The notes beneath the pieces are model-generated. The model searched no databases, was not told where the DNA came from, and saw only the letters and a list, made by a program, of their open reading frames with translations. Of a DNA stretch of 64,000 nt, positions 55,330-64,000 are shown piece after piece. Position numbers and translations under genes: made by a program. Origin of the DNA: UBA9926 sp038131595. Its GTDB lineage: Bacteria; Pseudomonadota; Gammaproteobacteria; Pseudomonadales; Azotimanducaceae. Position 1 is the stretch's first letter. The number at the start of each line of letters is the position of its first letter. The stretch is taken from positions 82,273 to 146,272 of the forward strand of contig JAYPPR010000001.1 in the NCBI GenBank assembly GCA_038131595.1, in the 5' to 3' direction.

Positions 55330-57514
55330 ATGGGTCAAGAAGCGAAATATTCGATTTGCAGTATCTGCGATATCGGTTGTCAGCTGCGCACCGAGACGAT
55401 CAATGGGGAAGTAAAGCGGGTCAACGCTCACGACAACCCTATGCTCGCTAAAAACATCTGCTTGAAGGGAGTTGCCGCTCCGAGTATCCACAACCATCCA
55501 GACCGTCTGAAAACGCCGCTGAAGCGAGTGGGCGAGCGCGGTGAAGATCGGTGGGAGGAAATCTCCTATGAGCAGGCAATGGATGAGATCGCCGAAAAGC
55601 TAAAGTTCATCGTTGCGCAATATGGGCCGGAGAGTTTTGCTGTGTCGACCTCGGGCTGGAACACCCAGGTCACCTACGGTGCGGACCGCCGGTTCATGAA
55701 CTTGCTCGGCTCACCGAATTGGACGAGCGGGGTATCCCTTTGCGCTGGCAACACGGCGGCGGTTAACAAGCTGACCTATGGTTGGTTCCCCATGGGTGAC
55801 TTTGGCAACACCAACTGCATCGTGCTCTTTGGCCACAACCCGAAAAAGCATTCTTGGACGCCTATCTATAACCAGGTGGAGGCCGCCCGCGCGCGGGGGG
55901 CAAAAGTGATTGTCCTTGACCCTCGCGTATCTGAGCAGGCAGCGGTGGCTGATCTGCATTTGCGGCTTCGGGCGGGTACCGATGCCGCGATGTGCCTCGG
56001 TTGGTTAAAAGTGATCTTTGATGAAGAACTCTACGATAAGGACTTCGTGCGCGATTGGTGCATTGGCTTTGATGAGCTCAAAGCGCGGGTCGACGAATAC
56101 CCGCTTGAACGCGTGGAAGAGATCACAGGGGTTGATCGTGAACTGATCGCAGAAGCTGCTCGCACTTACGCAAATGCGGATGGCGCCATCATCCCTGGAC
56201 GCCCATCACCGATATGCAAATTTCATCGACCTCAGCGATTCGTTTGCATTCCATCCTGCGCGCTGTGACGGGCAACCTCGATGTGGTCGGCGGTGAGACC
56301 CTGGGGGGGTTCAATGCGGCCTACGTGCCTGAAAGTGAAATTGCGCTTCACGAGGAACTATCGTCAGAGCAAAAAGCCAAGCAGTTAGGGTTTGATGACC
56401 ATCCGGTTTACACCTACCGAGTGGCAGAGATGTTGAAGGAGCCAACGGAGAAGGTGTGGGGTTACCCTTACGCAGACATTGTGATGGGTTGTCACATGGC
56501 AAACCCGTCTAATCTGTTCCGTGCGATGGCAACCGAGCAGCCTTATCCAGTAAAAGCCTTTTTCGTGCTGGGCAATAATGCACTCATGAGTTACCCCAAT
56601 CAGCACCAAGTATTGAAAGGCATGATGAACCAAGAGTTGATCGTCGCCCATGAGATTTTCATGACGCCAACGGCGATGCTTGCTGATTACGTATTGCCCG
56701 GCGACGTGTTCAGCGAGCGCAATCACATCGCGGATAGTTGAGCTGGTCAACGCGACTTTCACTGTCGCAAAAGTCAGTGGAGCCGGCCGAAGGCATTAGT
56801 AGCAGCTATGAGTTTTGGAAGGATTTAGCCAAGCGATTCGATTTTGGTAATCGTTTTCCTTGGGAAACCATCGAGGACGTGTTGGATTATCGATTGTCGC
56901 GATCAGGTCGGACTTTCGCTGACTTTGAAGCAACCGGGTTTATGGAAATGCAGACGCCGGAATTTCGGAAGTATCGGAAAACTGGGTTTGCGACGCCATC
57001 GGGAAAGGTTGAGCTAGCGTCTTCGGTACTCCGAGATCTTGGTTTTGATCCAGTGCCGTATTATCGTGAAGGTCCCGCGCTCACCAAAGACTACCCGTAC
57101 GCCGTTTTCTCCGGCGTTCGCGAGGATCCGTTCTTCCAAACCGGTCAGCGGAATATCCCGGAATTGCGCAAGCGTTGCCCGCTTCCCAGCATTTTCATTC
57201 ACCCAACCGATGCCGCCGCTGAGGGGCTTGAAAGTGGGGATTGGGTTGAGCTTCAAACCGCTTATGGCAAGGTCACGGCGGAACTTTCCGTGCAAGACAG
57301 CATGAAAGAAGGGCACCTGCGAGTACCCCACGGCTGGTGGTATCCAGAGCTTCGAGGCAAGGCGGAACTGGGTGGCGCGTTCATCTCAAGTGATGCGGTG
57401 CTGTGCTCTGATGACGATGAATTCTTGGACCACGAGCAGGGCATCCCGCACTTCAAGGGCTATCCTGGCCGCCTGGTGAAGGTTGAAAAGCCTGTCGAAC
57501 TCGAGGCTTCATGA
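55330..57514 (+). pseudogene. Molybdopterin-dependent oxidoreductase, two frameshifts
   Basis: Bis-MGD molybdoenzyme of about 728 residues after repair. The 4Fe-4S motif is CSICDIGCQL with ICLKG downstream (C-x2-C-x3-C-x~26-C). VSLCAGNTAAVNKLT carries the likely Mo-ligand Cys, and FGHNPKKHSWTPIYNQVEAA and VDDLHL-like IVLDPRVSEQAAVADLHL the MGD-binding domains; LASSVLRDLGFDP and FIHPTDAAAEGLESGDWVEL the C-terminal MGD barrel. Frame breaks lie near 56198 (one T missing) and near 56740 (one base missing, NHIADS then LSWSTRL). Active-site residue is Cys; no Sec. Substrate unknown. Confidence 0.9.
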
Positions 57515-57687
57515 CCAAACGAACGGCGCACCAGCATCGCATGATGGAGTTGAAGGCAAGAATTATGGCTGTCGTGGCTAATAGACTTTTCACGTTTAAG
57601 CAGACGGGTCTCGATGGTCTGATCAAGCGCAGCTTTCTGCCCAAGACCGAGCGCAAAAGAAGCCAACAAGGCAATAAGCAAAGTTGA
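57511..57687 (+). CDS. Possible 58-aa basic protein, ATGA-coupled
   Basis: Its ATG overlaps the molybdoenzyme stop codon as ATGA. The product is basic (MTKRTAHQHRMMELKARIMA, RSFLPKTERKRSQQG) with no family. It is too short for certainty, and the downstream region is gene-free. Confidence 0.35.
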   Translation: MTKRTAHQHRMMELKARIMAVVANRLFTFKQTGLDGLIKRSFLPKTERKRSQQGNKQS

Positions 57688-57905
57688 GTCGCTCGCCTTC
57701 AAACGAAGCCGCGGTCCATCGACCGTAGCTCAAGCTTGTTCGCTGAGCAGATTATCTTTTTATCTAAAGCGCGGGCGCGCAGATGAATTGATTCGGTGAG
57801 TTAGAGCCCCTTTTCTTTGATTGCTGTGGATCTATTTACCGTTGCGGTGAGCTAACCCTTAAGCATTGCCAGGAAGATTTCTCAGCCTGGACTTCGGCTA
57901 TTTGA

Positions 57906-59580
57906 TCATTCGGTCCAGCGGTAAGTCGCGATGCTTTTGGCTGGGATACGAGCGTTTAGATACTGATTGGAAAATTCCACATTAAATGTTTGGTGCTTGC
58001 TGGTTGAGTTGGCAACGATAAGTACGTAAGTCCCGTCGGGGTTTAGAAAAGCGACATTGGTCACGGTCTGGATGGATCCATAATTGGAGTGAATTCGGAC
58101 GGCGCCAGGGCGAACGAATCTCGAAAACTGTCCCATTAGCCAGAATTCTGGTGTCTTGTATGACTCTGAGGAGCTACCGTCTTCTTGGATGAGCATGGTA
58201 GGAGCCACTCTCCCCACTCGGTTGTAAGGGCCTTGGTTAGCCTCGGCTGGATTTTGCGTGATCATCGTGACCCAAGCGTTATAGGTTGTGGCTCCGTTCC
58301 GTAAATGCTGAATAACCGTTTCAAATCCGCGTCGGTTTTTGTCTCCATTTAGTCCCCAGACCGAGCCCTCCGTAAACATGACGGGGATGTCCGGGTGCAG
58401 GGATTGGAGGGCCGCCATCTGCTTACTCAGCCCACCATAGTGGTGGAAAGCGATTCCATCTAACATGTGCGACTGGTCGTTGGCTTTTAGATCTTTTATG
58501 AGCAAGTCCGCCTCTCTCCAATGATCGAAGTTATGGTCGAGCGCCCATAGCTTGACGTCGAGAGGTTTCCCGTACCGACCATCTACGCTGCGGAAATTCT
58601 TGTGCACTTCGACCAGCAAGTCTCGTTCTAGCTCCCAGGAGATGACCATCCCTGGATAGTCGGCAGGCTCAAATAGACGCTCGTTTTGGAGGGTGATGGC
58701 GTAAATGGGAATTCCTTCGGCCGCGTAAGCCTCCACGAACTGACGCAGATAGGCAGCGTAATCATCCAACATACTTCGTTTGATCGGACCACCTTGGACC
58801 ATCGACTTTTTCGCGCGCATCCAATCGGGCGGGCTCCATGGCGAGGCAAATATTTTGATTGGATTTTCTGTCGCCTCGCCGACCTCGATAGCCATTTTTA
58901 CCGTGTCGATGATGCCAAGGCTGAGAGGACGGTCGATGCTGAAGGGGGCGTTTGGTGAATCTTTTAGGCTGAACCAACCTTTCTCGTAGAGTGGTACAGG
59001 GCTCGCTTTCGTTCCATCAGAAAAGTCGGATGTGCCGATCTCGATGCGAAAAAGATTCATGCCAATGCCTTCATCAGGCGAGATCAATGATTCCAATAAT
59101 GCTCGCTGCTGCGATCGAGTTTTGTTCTTTCGGATGGCATAGATCGAGGTGTGTTCGAGTGATGACCCAATGCCCAATATGGTTTGGTAAGTAATCGAGG
59201 GGGCAATCAAGATCGTTTCTGTCGCCGTTCCCATGCTTTTCCGGCTCTTCCACTCAAGGGGGGGCTGTTTGGTTAAACGGTAGCGGATATCAGTTTCAGG
59301 CCAAGGATTGGTGTACCACTTGTCACTCATGGGGTGGAGTTCAGATGATATCCAGCTCTCGATTGTGCCGTTGGATGGGTAGAGCAGATGAAGCATCGAC
59401 AGTGTCTTTAGCAGGGTCCTCTGAACTGGCAGCAGCGAGTGCGAAGGATTGCAAAAAGAGGAGTTGGGCGAAGATTGCGATAGCAATGAGCGTAATAAAG
59501 TGCCAAATCAGAATACCCGCCTCAGGAGGACGAGACAGTGTCAAATGAGGGCGTTTCACTTCGGCAACTCTCTGCGTCAC
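57906..59580 (-). pseudogene. GH30-family glycosidase, one frameshift
   Basis: Secreted glycoside hydrolase of family 30 (glucosylceramidase / related), about 557 residues if both parts join. The first frame (59580-59341) has a signal segment LIWHFITLIAIAIFAQLLFL; the rest is in another frame, shifted near 59370-59390. ITLQNERLFEP carries the acid/base Glu and VMFTEGSVWG the nucleophilic Glu, as in GH30; FASPWSPPDWM and FHHYGG complete the TIM barrel. The C-domain is beta-rich (VLIVANSTSKHQTFNVEFSN). GH30 enzymes act on beta-glucosides or xylans; substrate unknown. Confidence 0.87.
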
Positions 59581-59693
59581 TTGTCTAGACGTGTATCGAC
59601 CTCCAAAATTTTAAGATGTGGTGTCTTTAAAGCAACAAAAAATCGATGGATGAGTTGGCGCGACTTTCAGCGAAGCTCACGGGAGTAAGTGCA

Positions 59694-60023
59694 ATGAGTA
59701 ACCGTTATTTGGTGCTGGTGTTGACGGAGCCTACAGAGGGTAACGAAGCGCGCTTCAACGAGTATTACGAGCACACCCATCTGGATGAGGTGATTGAGTC
59801 CACGGGCTGGAAATCGGCTCAGCGATTCAAGCTCGCAAGCGAGGTGGGCGAGGCCTGCCCACTGCCTTACTTGGCGGCATACGAAGCTGAGGGTGAGTCC
59901 GCCCAGGCGGTGATTGACCGGCTCAACGAAACACGGTCAGAGCGTGAGCAAAGTGATGCGCTCAATAAAAAGACCGGCCGAGTTTGGGTGTTTGAGGAGA
60001 TCGGCCCTCGCCACGAAGGTTAG
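59694..60023 (+). CDS. EthD/DUF4286-like dimeric alpha-beta barrel protein
   Basis: Protein of 109 residues. YLVLVLTEPTEGNEARFNEYYEHTHLDEVIE (in part: TEGNEARFNEYY and HTHLDEV) is typical of EthD and DUF4286-like proteins, with a helix bearing HTH and a strand SAQRFKLA. Start ATG 59694 with CGGGAGTAAG upstream. It stands between the GH30 gene and a convergent molybdoenzyme. The role is not known. Confidence 0.8.
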   Translation: MSNRYLVLVLTEPTEGNEARFNEYYEHTHLDEVIESTGWKSAQRFKLASEVGEACPLPYLAAYEAEGESAQAVIDRLNETRSEREQSDALNKKTGRVWVFEEIGPRHEG

Positions 60024-60105
60024 GCGTCGAGGACGTGCAGGAGTGCCAAACAACCCAGACTGACGAGTCGCCGACCTAGGAGGTTTGCGGCTCGGTATCG
60101 CGAGA

Positions 60106-62395
60106 TTAGATGGCCTCGAGTCTTGCTCGAACGAACTTGTGCCAGGGCGTCCCGAACCAGGGGTCTCGATCATCTAAGTCGGTCAGCTCATTGGGCGACA
60201 CGCCAAACTGTTCATTCTCGCCTTTAGCATTGGGGTAGATGAGCCCTAGGCCATTTGGAAGCGCAATGCTGCCTTCTTGGAGTCGATCATCGAGTTCCAC
60301 TAGCACTTCAGCTTTACCGCGCTTAGTCACGAGGTTGGCTCGTCCGGCCTCTTCGATGCCTAGCTTTGCTGCATCACTCGGGTGAACAAAGAGAGAGGCT
60401 GGGTTGTTACTTTTCATCCAGTCTGGGTCTCGCACCACCGTGTTCGCAGTGTAGAGGCGTCGCTCACCGGCAGACAGCACGAGTGGGAATTCATCGGTTC
60501 GCTTGGGGAGTTTGAATTGTTTGAGATAGTCGATTTCATCGCTCATCTCGCCCATCAGTAAATTGATTTTGCCGTCGGCACGGCGCCACTGACTCGCGTC
60601 ACCCACTGCTTGCTTCAAAATGATGAGGCCAGAGGGGCTGTTCAATATGGAATTGAACAAGTCGTTGCCGAGCGCAGGGCCTTCGCCGACGTGCCCAGCC
60701 GCGCGGAGCGCCTCGGGCTCGGTCACGGCCAGCCTGGAGCAAAAGCCCCACAGTCCAGCGGCAGCAGCAGCGCCGTCCGGAAGACTTGGCCCCAAGGTTC
60801 GGTAGAGCACGTAAGGCAAGTACTGGGCAATTTTGGGATTACCTCGCATCGCTTCCTGCATGGCGGCGGAGTAAGCGTCGAGTCCATCGCGGGCAGCTTC
60901 GGCCAACGCATCCAGCTCGCCCTCAATAAATACGCCGAGTGCCTCTACTAACCGGGCATGCATCTCAGGTTCGGCCAGCGTCCCTGGCTTGGGCTCGATC
61001 ATGGGTTTGCGTAGGTGAAAGAAGTTCTCGGGGAATTCGGCCGGGAAGAATGTGGCCTCATACTTCTCGTACTGGGAGCTGGCGGGCAAGATGTAGTCGG
61101 CCAGCATGGCGGTCTCGGTCATTGCGACATCGATCACCACCATAAAGTCTAAGGCCTCAAACGCTTCCCTAAACTTTTGAGAATCCGCTAACGAGTGCGC
61201 TGGGTTGGAGCTCTCGATCAGCATTGCTCTAAACCGATCGGGATGATCCGATAGAATCTCTTCGGGAATCGAGTTGCAGGGCATCAGCCCATTGATGATG
61301 CGGGCACCCGTAACAGGAGTTGTTTTGTACCCTTGCTCGTATCCGCCTTCATCAATGCCGCTCGCGCCAGTGCCGCCGCCACCTCCAGCGCTTGCAAGGC
61401 CTGTCGTGAGGTGCATGCCGCCTTCAGTGCCAAAGGCACCGGGGATAAGGAAAATCAGCATGTTGAGATAAGTGCAAAGCGTGGAGTAGGGCGCCATTTC
61501 GATTCCGAGGTCTTCGTAGACCCCAATCTTGTCGGTCGAGGCCAGCGCTTCTGCCGTTTGAACAATGAGCGTCATCTCGATTCCGGAGAATTCGGCATAG
61601 GCTTCGACGTCTGCCTCTTTCAGTTGGTTGAGAATGCGCTCGTAACCGGTGGTATGGGCGTAAATCCAATCGAAATTAGCCAGGTCGTTTTGGACCATAT
61701 AGCCAAGGATAGCCATGATGCACCAGACGTCGGTACCGGGTTTGACCGGCAAGTGAATATCCGCGAGCTCGGCGGTTTCGCTGAGTCTTGGGTCGAGGAC
61801 GATGAGTGTTCGATCTGCTGCTTTGGAGATATCGCGCATCACGACGCGTGCGCGCTGCATGCCGTTGGATTGCCACGGATTTTTTCCAACGATCACAGCG
61901 ACATCGCAATGCTCGAAGTCTCCATGCCAACCACCACCTAAGACGCGTTGGGCAGTCCAGGCTTTGCCCGTTTTTTCCTGGGCGAGCGCGTTCGATTGGT
62001 ACTTCATGCCGAGCGCGCGACGAACCGAGTGACTGTAGGCTCCGCCAAGGTGATTACCCTGACCGCCCCCCCCGTAGTACATGATTTTATCGCCACCGTG
62101 TTCGTTCTTGACGCTTTGAGAGCCCGGCTGCCACCTCCGCTGATTGCCGTGTCCCAATCGATGGCCTCAAATGAGCCATCTTTCGACGGCGCAGTGGGGT
62201 GGTCAGTCGATCTTTCCCGTTCTGATAGAAGTTGATGCGTGCAGCCTTGTTGCAGGTATAGCCTTTTGAAACAGGGTGGGCCTTGTCGCCCCTCACTTTA
62301 ACGATTTGGGTGCCCGTGTCATCGAGCTGGACCAGTACTCCGCAATTGGCATAACAGAGATTGCAAGCAGTGGGGTGAAATTGAGTATCGGTCAT
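60106..62395 (-). pseudogene. Second molybdopterin oxidoreductase, three frameshifts
   Basis: Bis-MGD enzyme of about 760 residues. The N-terminal 4Fe-4S motif is CNLCYANCGVLV with KGYTCNKA (62395-62087). The main part (IMYYGGGGQGNH, VAVIVGKNPWQSNG, LIVLDPRLSETAELADIHLP, FMVVIDVAMTETAMLADYIL, FVHPSDAAKLGIEEAG; each shown in part) is family-like. Around 62090-62210 the chain crosses three frames: LTTPLRRR, then KDGSFEAIDWDTAIS, then EVAAGL, then QSVKNEHGGDKI. Three single-base changes within about 120 bp point to local sequence error. The Mo ligand is not clearly a Cys here. Confidence 0.87.
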
Positions 62396-62762
62396 CGGTC
62401 TGCCTATTCTTCTTTCGATTGATTGTGAGCTTCTGCGCGAAGTCCGTCTGGTTCGGTGGTTATCCTCTGTTTTTGTTCTGGCTTGGCTCGTGCCAGAACC
62501 AAACTCGTTTTTTTCGGCACTGCCCTCACTTCATTAGCGCCTCTCGCGCACGAAACGCTCAAATCGCATTTCTTAGGGAGATAACAGCCATCGCTTTGGG
62601 TTAAGGCGACTGGCTCATACGCGTTTCATCCCCGCGTACACTTGGGGTGAAATGTATGGTTCATATTCGGTGCACGCTACTGTGCTCTAGCTTTATCTGG
62701 CAGCACCGATCGAAACTTACCCCGACTTAGATGCGACCTGCCGGCGTTGTTGGTCGGCCCAC
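62396..62762. other. Intergenic region, no gene seen
   Basis: About 367 bp between two minus-strand genes. One 61-aa frame on the plus strand is not supported. Nothing else recognised. Confidence 0.35.
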
Positions 62763-63635
62763 TCACATTTCACCAAGGTCACAGCCGCGACGTTCCAAAA
62801 TGGGCCGCAATTCGCGGTACGCAGCTGGGGTCAAACTGAGCGGGATCCGAGGGTAAAGATGATGAATGATGTGGTATTGCATGCCTGCCGAGAAGAGGTT
62901 ACCGAGCTTCGATTTAAATGCCCGCGTATCAAGATAGCGGCCTTGCAGCTCTGCAGGATGATGCGGTGCCCAGGATAGGTAGTAACGTAAATGAACGCCG
63001 GCAATGATTTTTGGTATCCACCAAATGAGCGCCGCCTCGATGGCGCGACCGCCCAAGCCAGGGTGAACATAATGGCGAGGTAGACCAGTTGGTATACCAG
63101 CTGGTGTATGACTAATCTCGATTCGCCAATCCGTTCGAGACACTCCCATAGGCGGCGCCTTCCTCAGAACCAGGCTGGAGATTCCTGATGTGCTGGGCGA
63201 GGAATGCCCAACCGTCTTTGCATGAATCTTGTAGTCAGGGTCGAGCTGGGATCGTTGCAGTGACGGTGATGCTCCATGTGGGTCGCTCGAAGCACGTAGG
63301 ACGACACGATGGGCAGTGGCGAGACGTGGCCCAGCATTTCGTTTAGCCAGTGGAGCTTGGTGCCTTTGCGCCCAATGATGCCGTGTTACCTCATGGGAAG
63401 GCAGGTAAGCCATTACAGCATCAGGTTGAGCGTCGCAATTGGGAAAGGAGCCAAAGCGGCATCAAACCCGTCAGCACGATGGGAACAGCGAGAAGAAAAC
63501 GACAATTGCCGATACCCCATACCACGGCACCCCAGGGCACGATCCGCCGCATGTATTTGTCAGCAATTTGGCGCTCGAGAATATCGAGTTCTCATCAGTG
63601 AGTGCATCGAGATCTCGGTTGGCTACTTGATCCAT
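62763..63635 (-). pseudogene. Fatty-acid desaturase, several frameshifts
   Basis: Membrane di-iron desaturase. Three His boxes are readable in different frames: HEVTHG-like (about 63385), HMEHHRH (about 63270) and QYHIIHHLYP (about 62860). The ATG at 63635 has AAGGAGC upstream and begins MDQVANRDLDALTDE; ERQIADKYMRRIVPWGAVV, then MAYLPSHEVT, then GIIGRKGTKLHWLNEMLG and finally ALIWWIPKIIAGVHLRYYLS follow, requiring at least four single-base shifts. The end ELRPILERRGCDLGEM reaches 62763. Acyl-chain or carotenoid substrate is possible. The reading frame quality is the worst in the window. Confidence 0.82.
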
Positions 63636-63814
63636 ATCCAGCTCCTTTGAAGTGCGCAATGAGCGAGGGCTAAGGCGATGACTGCTCCAGCAGCCCATGC
63701 CGTAGGGCCCGATGCCATTAATTCGGCAGCAATAAGCGTTTGGGTCGCGAGTGGCCAAAGAAAGCCCATGGCCCAGGCCCAGGGTGACAACAAGAATTTA
63801 AGGATGTGTTCCAT
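63623..63814 (-). CDS. Small membrane protein overlapping the desaturase start
   Basis: Protein of 63 residues with two hydrophobic segments (FLLSPWAWAMGFLWPLATQT and WAAGAVIALALAHCALQ), ending WIWIK. ATG 63814 has AGAGAGGATC upstream. Its 3' end overlaps the desaturase start by 13 bp, suggesting translational coupling. No family recognised; possibly a helper of the desaturase. Confidence 0.7.
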   Translation of the reverse strand: MEHILKFLLSPWAWAMGFLWPLATQTLIAAELMASGPTAWAAGAVIALALAHCALQRSWIWIK

Positions 63815-64000
63815 TAGCTGATCCTCTCTTGGCCGCAAAGTTCGGTTGCAATATTCAGCAGATCCCAAGCGAAAACTGAAGTCGGCGCTAAAGCCTACGA
63901 ATGCAGCAGTGCTTACGGTTTGTTAGCAAACACCAGAAGAGTTTACCTCGCATGAATACGAAAAATAATGAATAGTTTTAGGATCTCTCCTAAATTGCGA

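Noticed and set aside
56738..56760. In-frame TGA in the first molybdoenzyme as a possible Sec codon
   Set aside because: The following residues in that frame are not family-like, whereas a one-base shift restores them; the Sec position of molybdoenzymes lies near residue 140, not here.
57460..57702. Minus-strand 80-aa frame with a signal-like N-terminus
   Set aside because: It overlaps the molybdoenzyme end antisense and has no family or ribosome binding site.

Overview
The window looks like a chromosomal segment of a heterotrophic, probably marine gammaproteobacterium. This is inferred from gene content: a TonB-dependent receptor, many short-chain dehydrogenases, CoA-linked catabolic enzymes, flavin and Fe(II) oxygenases, a Coq7-type hydroxylase, a CspA-type protein, and AGGAG-type ribosome binding sites. 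No rRNA, tRNA, IS element, prophage or CRISPR array was seen. Genes are dense and mostly in short operons on both strands.

Layout. 0.1-8 kb: SnoaL-like and GFA proteins, a TonB receptor with a strong terminator, a BamA/TamA-like barrel protein, a thioesterase and a lumazine-binding-like protein. 8-18 kb: a PLP decarboxylase, four SDRs, a methyltransferase, a PPOX-like flavoprotein, a PHP phosphodiesterase and a DUF1295 reductase. 18-28 kb: a VOC protein, a Baeyer-Villiger-type monooxygenase, a LysE exporter, a hydrolase, transaldolase, a DDAH-like amidinohydrolase, EthD, Lin0512 and 3-hydroxyacyl-CoA dehydrogenase. 28-39 kb: a TauD dioxygenase, TetR, GST, a serine hydrolase, enoyl-CoA hydratase, a selenoprotein, a sterol desaturase, a repeat-rich secreted protein, an acyl-CoA ligase and a cupin. 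39-51 kb: a D-aminoacylase, a sorbosone dehydrogenase, small proteins, a broken phosphotransferase, CspA, Coq7, a redoxin selenoprotein, AhpD-like, PhyH and CysZ. 51-64 kb: a LysR regulator divergent from a GST / CoA-transferase / SDR / molybdoenzyme operon, a GH30 glycosidase, a second molybdoenzyme and a fatty-acid desaturase.

The main discovery is two genes that need UGA read as selenocysteine. One is a 72-residue SelT/SelW/SelH-like protein with a CxxU motif (33958-34176). The other is a redoxin/DsbD-like fusion with a UPPC active site (47254-48504, minus strand), whose UGA is followed at the right distance by a perfect 7-bp hairpin with a GGU loop, the classic bacterial SECIS shape. Ordinary ORF calling would miss or truncate both. 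They imply that selA, selB, selC and selD lie elsewhere in this genome.

Two sequence-level themes run through the window. First, at least thirteen otherwise convincing genes carry one or more single-base frameshifts or a nonsense codon, often in homopolymers and mostly as deletions. This points to uncorrected sequencing error more than to gene decay, although both remain possible. Second, four intergenic short tandem-repeat arrays (units of 7, 7, 12 and 9 bp), a three-copy 98-bp repeat and a 36-bp coding repeat could act as hypervariable loci. The 12-bp array touches the ribosome binding site of the DUF1295 gene.
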